The notes under the pieces: generated by a model
The model's input: only the letters and a program-made list of their open reading frames with translations
Told to the model about the DNA's origin: nothing
Database searches by the model: none
Shown: positions 58,272-64,000 of the stretch, in pieces
How the letters are laid out: the number at the start of each line of letters is the position of its first letter
Position numbering within the stretch: the stretch's first letter is position 1
From: Bdellovibrionales bacterium
GTDB lineage: Bacteria > Bdellovibrionota > Bdellovibrionia > Bdellovibrionales > UBA1609
Direction: 5' to 3'
Assembly (NCBI GenBank): GCA_019637855.1
Contig: JAHBUX010000005.1
Location: 62,001-126,000, forward strand
Length of the DNA stretch: 64,000 bases
Program-made: the position numbers and the translations under genes

Positions 58272-58308
58272 AAAGCCAACCTCCTCCCGGGGTTGGCTTT
58301 TTTATTTT
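58272..58308 (+). terminator. Protease-gene terminator
   Basis: AAAGCCAACC (58272-58281) pairs with GGTTGGCTTT (58291-58300), followed by TTTATTTT. Confidence 0.9.
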
Positions 58309-58327
58309 CATCCGGTAGCTTGAGAGA

Positions 58328-60073
58328 ATGACGAATGAGCAATCCGACCTGCTCAAGCGGCCCATTTGGCACTACATCAAAAAACACAAACGTTTGGTGG
58401 CTCTCGGGCTGACTTGGCTATTTATTACCAACGCCCTCGAGACGTTGGTGCCTTGGCTGGTGGGGCAAACGCTCGACAAAATCACAGCCGATGCGCCTTT
58501 GCGCGAAGTGTTTGCCATCATCGCTTATATTTTTGTCGTCATCGTTTTCCTTTCTCTGTTTCGCTTTCTCTGGCGTGTGTTCTGGTCCACCTTTCATCAC
58601 ACGAGCGCCGAGGACTTGCGCAACCGTTCTTTCGCCGGCATGTCCCTTTTAGGGCCTTCGTTTTTTCGTACCCGTAAAATCGGTCAGATGATTTCGCTAA
58701 TCTCGAACGATGTGAACTCATTTCGCATGGGTATCGGACCGGGACTGCTCGTAATTTTTGACGGCGTGTTCCTGATCGCCTTAATTGTGCCCGTGATGGG
58801 TTCAATCTCGTGGACGTGGACTTGGCAGACGCTCTTGCTCATGCCGTTTGTGCCGTTCATGGTGAAGTGGATCTTGAGTCGCATGCATGTGCAGTATCAC
58901 GAACGGCAAGAGCGCTTTGCGGATCTCTCCGGTTCAGCGCAAGAGATCGTATCTGGCATTCGCACCATCAAAGGCTTTGCGCAAGAGACCCATCAGACCG
59001 CGCAGTTCAATGTGCACTCCGCCGCCTTTCGTCACTCTTGTGACCGCGTCGCCGCCTGGGACGCTTTGTTTGGACCTTCGCTGGAGCTGCCGGTCGCTCT
59101 GGGGAGCGTGTTGCTCTTGCTACTCGGCACGCCCGCGGTGATGGCCGGAGAAGTTTCTCTTGGACAGTTTTTTGCCTTCTATCAATACATCCAGCGGATG
59201 GTGTGGCCCATGTCGGCCATCGGCATCGGCTTGGGACAAGTGCAAGAGGCACGCGCGTCCTTTAGCCGCATCGAAGAGGTTTTGCGTTTTCAACCCGACG
59301 TTCCCGATACCGGCGACGTGGATGTAGCCGAGCTGATCACGTTAGAAGTGCGTGACCTCTCGTTCTCTTATCCGGGCGCAACTCTAAAAGCGCTAGACGG
59401 CGTGTCGTTTCGGCTAGCGCGCGGCGAGTGCATGGGCATCGTAGGTATGACCGGTTCAGGCAAGTCGACGCTGGTGGAACTATTGACTCGGCAGTATCCT
59501 GTGCCGCCGGGAACTATTTTGATCAATGGGATCTCAGTCGAACGCATTCGGTTGGAAAGTCTGCGGCGGCTGATCGGCGTTGTTCCGCAAGATGCGTTTT
59601 TATTCTCGCGCCGAGTGAGCGAAAACATGGCCTTAGGCTTGGACGATTGGGATATGGACGACGTCGAATCCGCCGCCCGCACCGTGCGCCTGGATCAAGA
59701 GATCGCCACTTGGCCAGATGGCTTTGAAGCATTGGTGGGCGAGCGAGGCGTGAATCTATCCGGCGGGCAGAAACAGCGCATGACTTTGGCGCGCGCCATG
59801 GTACGCGAAGCTCCGCTTGTGATCCTGGACGACTCTTTGAGTGCGGTCGATGCCAAAACCGAAGAGGTTATTCTTAAGCAGTTACGCGACGATCTGGCAC
59901 GCACCACTTCTATCGTAGTTTCCCATCGCCTGGCGAGCGTCCGCCATGCCGATATGATCCTGGTTTTACGGGCGGGGCGCGTGGAGTCCCTAGGTCGCCA
60001 TGAGGAATTGATTCGTGTTTCTGAGACCTATCAGATCTTGCATGAAATGCAGATGCAGGGGCGCTCCGGATGA
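58328..60073 (+). CDS. ABC exporter half-transporter, subunit 1 (MdlA-like, degenerate ATP site)
   Basis: Half-transporter of 581 residues. The N-terminal six-helix domain (about 20-320) begins with hydrophobic LGLTWLFITNALETLVPWLVG. The nucleotide-binding domain shows Walker A MTGSGKST (about 374-382), Q loop VVPQDAFLF, a canonical signature LSGGQKQR (about 477), Walker B VILDDSLS and H loop VVSHRL. The catalytic Glu after Walker B is Asp (LDDS), as in the degenerate half of heterodimeric exporters such as TM287. The next gene overlaps by 4 nt and supplies the partner. Substrate unknown (lipid, drug or peptide). Confidence 0.9.
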   Translation: MTNEQSDLLKRPIWHYIKKHKRLVALGLTWLFITNALETLVPWLVGQTLDKITADAPLREVFAIIAYIFVVIVFLSLFRFLWRVFWSTFHHTSAEDLRNRSFAGMSLLGPSFFRTRKIGQMISLISNDVNSFRMGIGPGLLVIFDGVFLIALIVPVMGSISWTWTWQTLLLMPFVPFMVKWILSRMHVQYHERQERFADLSGSAQEIVSGIRTIKGFAQETHQTAQFNVHSAAFRHSCDRVAAWDALFGPSLELPVALGSVLLLLLGTPAVMAGEVSLGQFFAFYQYIQRMVWPMSAIGIGLGQVQEARASFSRIEEVLRFQPDVPDTGDVDVAELITLEVRDLSFSYPGATLKALDGVSFRLARGECMGIVGMTGSGKSTLVELLTRQYPVPPGTILINGISVERIRLESLRRLIGVVPQDAFLFSRRVSENMALGLDDWDMDDVESAARTVRLDQEIATWPDGFEALVGERGVNLSGGQKQRMTLARAMVREAPLVILDDSLSAVDAKTEEVILKQLRDDLARTTSIVVSHRLASVRHADMILVLRAGRVESLGRHEELIRVSETYQILHEMQMQGRSG

Positions 60074-61896
60074 AGAAAACGAACGCGCACCACTTCTTCA
60101 CCGAAGACAACGTGGCTTTGGAGCTGACGTTCAAAAAGCTGTTTATGAAGCTCTGGCCCTACCTTTGGCGGCACAAAGCCAAGGTGATCGTGTCTTTGCT
60201 TTTGGTCGGTGCCTACGTCACCGTCGGGCGCGCCCTGCCCTTTTTGTTTGGCTATGCGATCGACGACGGAATCAAGGAGCATAACCGCCACATCATCGTG
60301 ACCGTGGCGATCGCCTACGGAGTGCTGGAAACCACGCGCGCTGTTCTGGCCTTCTTGCAAAATCGGCATATACAACAGTTCGGCAATCAAGTGCTGTTCG
60401 AAATCCGCGAACGCCTGATGAATCACGTGCAGAATTTGCCGGTCACCTATTTCGAAAAAAATCCCTCGGGCCGCACGGTCACCCGCGTGACCAACGATAT
60501 CTATGCGCTGGGCGAGTTGTTCAGCCAGGGATTTGCCGCCATCTTTATCAATTTGATCGAAATGCTTTCGATCTTCGTGTCGCTGTTTTTGATCTCGCCC
60601 AGCATGACAGGAACAACGCTTTTGATTCTGCCCGTACTGCTGTGGGTGTGCGCCCTGCTCAGCCACAAGATTCGTCTTCAGTTCGGCGCCACCAAACGCA
60701 AGCTGGCCATGATCAATGCCTTTAGCGCCGAGGCCTTTAGCGGCATCAAAGTGCTGCAACTGTTCGGTCGCACCGGTGAATCGAGGGACTTTTTCAATCA
60801 GCTGTCGCACGAATACAAAACTCTGCAGCTCTCCACCGTTCGTTTGTTCGCCACTCTGTGGCCGCTGATTGAAGGCTTCAACGTTTTCACTCTTGCCGTG
60901 GCCTTGGCGGTGGGCGCGTACTTCCATCAATATCACGGTCTGTCGGTAGGCCATTTAAGTGCTTACATCTTGCTGTTACAAAGTTTCTTCAAGCCGCTCA
61001 AAAATATTTTGGAACGTTACAATCAGCTGCAAAACAGCTTGGCCAGCGCGGACCGTGTCTTTCACCTCTTGGATGAGGAAGAAGAAAGTCGTGAAGGGCG
61101 TGACTTTGCCAAGGCGCGCTTAGAAGGTCGTATTGAATTCGACAAGGTCAGCTTTCGCTACGCCGAGCATATGCCTTATGTGCTGAAAGACATTCAGCTG
61201 GCGATTGAACCTGGAATGTCTGTAGCCTTGGTTGGTCGGACCGGCAGCGGTAAGACCACAACCATCTCTCTGCTGCAGAAGTTTTACGATGTGCTGGAAG
61301 GCGAGATCCGCATCGACGGCGTGCCGTTGAGTCAGCTGGCGCCACAGGCTCTGCGCCCGCGGGTGGGAGTTGTTCAGCAAGACGGCTTTGTATTCAGCGG
61401 CAGTCTGTTCAGCAATATTTCGCTCTTTGATCCCAAAATCTCGCGCGAAACCGCCATGTGGGCGGCAGAGCAAGCGCAATGCCAGGATATTTTGCGCAAG
61501 CACGGCGGCTTGGACGGCAAGGTGCAAGAGCGGGGCTCCAACTTGAGCGCCGGAGAACGTCAACTACTGGCATTTGCGCGCGTGTTGGCGTTCAATCCAG
61601 ATATCCTGATTTTGGATGAAGCCACGGCCAATATCGATTCGGTCAGCGAAAAAGCCATTCAAAAAGCCACGGAGGTCGCAACCCGCGGGCGGACTTCGGT
61701 GATCATCGCTCACCGCCTTTCGACCATTTTGCATTGCGATCTTATCGTCGTTTTGGATAAGGGACAGATCGTTGAGATGGGCCGCCACGCCGAGCTTCTG
61801 CAACAACGCGGGCGCTACTACGAGCTCTACACTCTGCAGTTCTGGGGCAGCTCCACGGAGAGTGAAAACGCAAGCCGTGGAGAGCCACCCCGCTAA
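60070..61896 (+). CDS. ABC exporter half-transporter, subunit 2 (MdlB-like)
   Basis: Partner half-transporter, 608 residues, start ATG overlapping the previous stop (ATGA). It has six hydrophobic helices up to about residue 340, then Walker A GRTGSGKTT (about 388), Q loop VVQQDGFVFS, signature LSAGERQ (non-canonical), Walker B ILILDEATANID with catalytic Glu, and H loop IAHRLS. Combined with subunit 1, the composite site with its own Walker boxes and the partner LSGGQ is active. The other site has both the Asp change and LSAGE, so it is degenerate. Confidence 0.9.
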   Translation: MKKTNAHHFFTEDNVALELTFKKLFMKLWPYLWRHKAKVIVSLLLVGAYVTVGRALPFLFGYAIDDGIKEHNRHIIVTVAIAYGVLETTRAVLAFLQNRHIQQFGNQVLFEIRERLMNHVQNLPVTYFEKNPSGRTVTRVTNDIYALGELFSQGFAAIFINLIEMLSIFVSLFLISPSMTGTTLLILPVLLWVCALLSHKIRLQFGATKRKLAMINAFSAEAFSGIKVLQLFGRTGESRDFFNQLSHEYKTLQLSTVRLFATLWPLIEGFNVFTLAVALAVGAYFHQYHGLSVGHLSAYILLLQSFFKPLKNILERYNQLQNSLASADRVFHLLDEEEESREGRDFAKARLEGRIEFDKVSFRYAEHMPYVLKDIQLAIEPGMSVALVGRTGSGKTTTISLLQKFYDVLEGEIRIDGVPLSQLAPQALRPRVGVVQQDGFVFSGSLFSNISLFDPKISRETAMWAAEQAQCQDILRKHGGLDGKVQERGSNLSAGERQLLAFARVLAFNPDILILDEATANIDSVSEKAIQKATEVATRGRTSVIIAHRLSTILHCDLIVVLDKGQIVEMGRHAELLQQRGRYYELYTLQFWGSSTESENASRGEPPR

Positions 61897-61976
61897 TCTG
61901 GCCCAAAGGCCGGTTCCTGGGCGGAAGTCTACCTGTGAAGCCAGTGGCTAAGGATAATGAAACGCGGAGGTCTGCT

Positions 61977-62714
61977 ATGCGCGTTCTTTGTCTTGTGGCT
62001 GTTTTGCTCGCGACTCCGCGCTTATGGGCTCAACATCAGATGGCTAACTGGCTGCACATCTCCTCCACCTACTCTGAGTTCAACTACAAAGAACCGAATG
62101 TGATGAGTGAGAAAGGCCGTTTGGCGGGGGTACGCGGCGAGTTGGGATTGTCCTTCGGCCAGAGCCTCGCATTGAGCGTCGGCGGCGAATACCAAGATGG
62201 CAATTTGAACTACGACGGATCCACTTTTGACGGTGATCCGGTCAAGCAGGTCACCAAGGACTATGTCCGCGATCTACGTTTAATGGCGCATGTGATCTAC
62301 GCCCCATTGGTTCTGTCGGCTGGGGTGGCCGAACGCTACTGGTACAATGATCTGGTCGTGTCCTATCGCCGTCGCACGCAGTACAACTACAATCCGGTGC
62401 AGATCTCCTACTTCATGGACAATGTTTACCTTACCGTCGAGCACGATGTGTGGCTCAAGGGCACCAACAAGAGTCATATGAGCGACGTGACGTCGACGGC
62501 TCGTGATGTGGAGTTTACTTTGGGGAAAGGTTCGGGGTTTGGTGTGGAGATCGGGTACATGATTCCCAGTCCCACAATCTATACCCGACTGTTTCTGCGC
62601 TACCATAAATGGAGCGTGAAACAGTCAGATACTCAGAGTGACGGGATTCATACTCTGGTCGAGCCCGACAACAACACCACTCTGTTGCAAGCGGGTATCG
62701 GGCTCGGCTTTTAG
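61977..62714 (+). CDS. Outer-membrane beta-barrel-like exported protein (245 aa)
   Basis: No named family recognised. The ATG at 61977 follows GGAGG and starts a signal peptide (MRVLCLVAVLLATPRLWA). The mature protein has repeating amphipathic strands (LGLSFGQSLALSVGGEYQDG, DLRLMAHVIYAPLVLSAGV, IYTRLFLRYHKWSV) and ends LLQAGIGLGF with a terminal Phe, typical of an outer-membrane barrel of about ten strands. It follows the ABC exporter by 80 nt on the same strand, but its own ribosome binding site and this gap leave operon membership open. Its stop overlaps the stop of the convergent coiled-coil gene. Confidence 0.75.
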   Translation: MRVLCLVAVLLATPRLWAQHQMANWLHISSTYSEFNYKEPNVMSEKGRLAGVRGELGLSFGQSLALSVGGEYQDGNLNYDGSTFDGDPVKQVTKDYVRDLRLMAHVIYAPLVLSAGVAERYWYNDLVVSYRRRTQYNYNPVQISYFMDNVYLTVEHDVWLKGTNKSHMSDVTSTARDVEFTLGKGSGFGVEIGYMIPSPTIYTRLFLRYHKWSVKQSDTQSDGIHTLVEPDNNTTLLQAGIGLGF

Positions 62715-63349
62715 TCTTTCAGTCTATCGTACTTAACGCGCGTTTGTTCGGCCACCTGAGCTTCTTTGTCCCACTTGCCCGACTCGGTCTTGTAACCTTT
62801 GCGCTTTTCAATCCACTTTTCACGCTCGGCCATCGCCTTCGTCTCTTTGTTTGCGAGTTCATTGGCAATGGCGGTGAAAGCCTGCTTCTGCTGATCCCAA
62901 TCGGCCTTTTCTTGCTCGACTTCCGAAATCTTCTGAGTGTAAGTGGCGATGTTCTGTTCGCGCGTGGCCTTATTGGTCTCGAGCTTTTCCAAAGTCGCTC
63001 TCAACTGAGCGATCTGCGACTCTTCTTTTTTCAACTGAGCGCTCTCGTCTTTCTTGAAGCCCTCCAGTTTTTCTTTCATCTTATCCAGAACTGCGCGGTT
63101 TTTTTCCAGATTCTGACCGTTGGAAGTCAGCTGAGTCTTCTGCTCGCGCAACTGTTTGATGGCCGCCGTCACTTCGACAATGTTTTTGGAAGCGATTTCG
63201 GCGTTGTCTTCATACTGCTTGCGATTGGCCTTGGCGTTCTCCTCGTTGGTCTTCAACTGCTGGAGCGCGCCTTTAACATCAGTCTTCGCGGTTGCGCTGA
63301 GAGCGAAACCGGCCAGACTCGCGAGAACTAAGAGTTTTGTCGTTTTCAT
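62711..63349 (-). CDS. Exported coiled-coil protein (212 aa)
   Basis: Signal peptide MKTTKLLVLASLAGFALSATA, then almost continuous heptad-rich helix to residue 212, rich in Lys, Glu and Gln (LREQKTQLTSNGQNLEKN, LRATLEKLETNKATREQN, ISEVEQEKADWDQQK). No enzyme motif. It probably forms a long periplasmic coiled coil. It starts 12 nt after another coiled-coil gene, so the two may form one unit or complex. No family was recognised. Confidence 0.75.
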   Translation of the reverse strand: MKTTKLLVLASLAGFALSATAKTDVKGALQQLKTNEENAKANRKQYEDNAEIASKNIVEVTAAIKQLREQKTQLTSNGQNLEKNRAVLDKMKEKLEGFKKDESAQLKKEESQIAQLRATLEKLETNKATREQNIATYTQKISEVEQEKADWDQQKQAFTAIANELANKETKAMAEREKWIEKRKGYKTESGKWDKEAQVAEQTRVKYDRLKD

Positions 63350-63361
63350 ACCATACCCCTT

Positions 63362-64000
63362 TTAATCTTCATTCACAGTGGTGGCCGTGCGGCTGCTCGC
63401 CGATGGACACACGTTTTGCAGCGACGAGCGATAGCTGCCGATCTCGTCTTCCCAGAATTCGCCGTCGAAGTTCCAATTCATCATCTTGGTCGGCTTGATG
63501 CTGGCCGGAATGCGGTTCTCTTTCCCCACGACTCCGCCCGAAACTTGATAACGGATGTTTTCACCTGAGCCGGAAAATACTTCGTAGCGCAGGAATTCGT
63601 TATTATCTAAAACCCGACCCATCTCTTCGGTCATGCTCTTAGCATGCTTGCTGAGAGATTGGCCCGCACGCAAAGAAATAGAAGCGGTTTCCGTATCGAG
63701 CTTCTTTTGAGCCTTACCTTGAAAGTCCAAGAATCCCTGGCGGCTGAGTTCAAGAATCTGCAGTTTGAAGCGGTGACCGATGGTCAGATCGCGCTCGCGG
63801 CGTAGGTTATTCTCCCACTCCGTGCGGTTCTTGGCCAAACTGCGATCCGAATTGATTTTAGCCAGCTGGGCCTTCCACTGATCAAAACGCTTCTTGGCTT
63901 GTTCGGCGTAGAAGCGAATATTGGCTTTCTCTTGCTTGATCTTTTCGTTCACGCCGTCATAGCGGCGGGCTTCATCCTGCTTTTCGTTCAACGCGGTTTG
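63362..64000 (-). CDS. Coiled-coil protein, 5' end outside window
   Basis: The frame is open to the right edge, so the true start is not visible; a TTG at 63991 is only an internal codon of the open frame. The visible 213 codons begin with charged helix (DEARRYDGVNEKIKQEKAN, RFDQWKAQLAKINSDRSLAKN). A more globular end follows (YEVFSGSGENIRYQVSGGVV, MNWNFDGEFWEDEIGSYRSS). The last 40 residues contain a single Cys (NVCPSASSRTATT). It probably works with the downstream 212-aa exported coiled coil. Family unknown. Confidence 0.7.
   Translation of the reverse strand, partial: QTALNEKQDEARRYDGVNEKIKQEKANIRFYAEQAKKRFDQWKAQLAKINSDRSLAKNRTEWENNLRRERDLTIGHRFKLQILELSRQGFLDFQGKAQKKLDTETASISLRAGQSLSKHAKSMTEEMGRVLDNNEFLRYEVFSGSGENIRYQVSGGVVGKENRIPASIKPTKMMNWNFDGEFWEDEIGSYRSSLQNVCPSASSRTATTVNED

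Overview
The window looks like a chromosomal segment of a flagellated Gram-negative bacterium. Outer-membrane beta-barrel proteins, signal peptides, a flagellin, NtrYX, RibBA-type riboflavin genes and a FecR plus TPR/beta-barrel pair together suggest Bdellovibrionota (Bdellovibrio-like, formerly Deltaproteobacteria). That placement is inferred from gene content only; no 16S rRNA gene is present. There is no CRISPR array, transposase, prophage or rRNA operon. TTG start codons with good ribosome binding sites are frequent (rplJ, xerC, nuoB, pyrF, the nucleotidyltransferase, the Nudix gene).

1-20.5 kb is the core translation/transcription locus, almost all on the minus strand. In transcription order it reads tRNA-Thr(TGT), tRNA-Tyr, tRNA-Gly, tRNA-Thr(GGT), tufA, tRNA-Trp, secE, nusG, rplK, rplA, rplJ, rplL, rpoB, rpoC, rpsL, rpsG, then two plus-strand exported-protein genes, then fusA, rpsJ, rplC, rplD and rplW (cut by the left edge). 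An L10 leader RNA lies before rplJ, a double hairpin lies before rplK, and promoters can be proposed for rpsL and for the S10 operon.

20.5-35.6 kb starts with a divergent sugar-nucleotidyltransferase-like gene, a GmhA-like SIS isomerase and an exported helical protein. It continues with a long overlapping minus-strand run: clpB, ribE, ribBA (with a degenerate cyclohydrolase half), ribH, ntrY, ntrX, proS, pyrF, rlmB. This run mixes protein quality control, riboflavin synthesis, a sigma-54 two-component system, proline charging, pyrimidine synthesis and rRNA methylation.

35.6-50.3 kb is a mosaic of short units. It holds a 4-Cys small protein, an alpha/beta hydrolase, flagellin, a histone-H1-like protein with an acidic tail, a FadL-type porin, an exported protein, a receiver-less sigma-54 activator, a XerC-type recombinase, a GmhB-like phosphatase, a FecR-domain protein followed by a TPR/beta-barrel protein, recO, a flippase-like membrane protein, UDP-glucose dehydrogenase and a Nudix hydrolase.

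50.4-56.5 kb is a minus-strand nuo operon, nuoB-nuoCD-nuoE-nuoF-nuoG-nuoI. It encodes only the hydrophilic peripheral arm of complex I; none of the membrane-arm genes (A, H, J-N) is here. A 27-bp-arm palindrome separates it from the divergent subtilisin-like protease gene.

56.8-64 kb holds the secreted protease, a heterodimeric ABC exporter with one degenerate ATP site, an outer-membrane barrel-like protein, and two minus-strand coiled-coil proteins, the second cut by the right edge.

The most unusual candidates are the FecR/TPR-barrel pair with twin CxxC motifs, the bipolar H1-like protein next to flagellin, the nuoB-protease palindrome, the RibBX-like protein, and the recurring TTGA stop/start junctions, including one behind a predicted leaderless 14-codon ORF.
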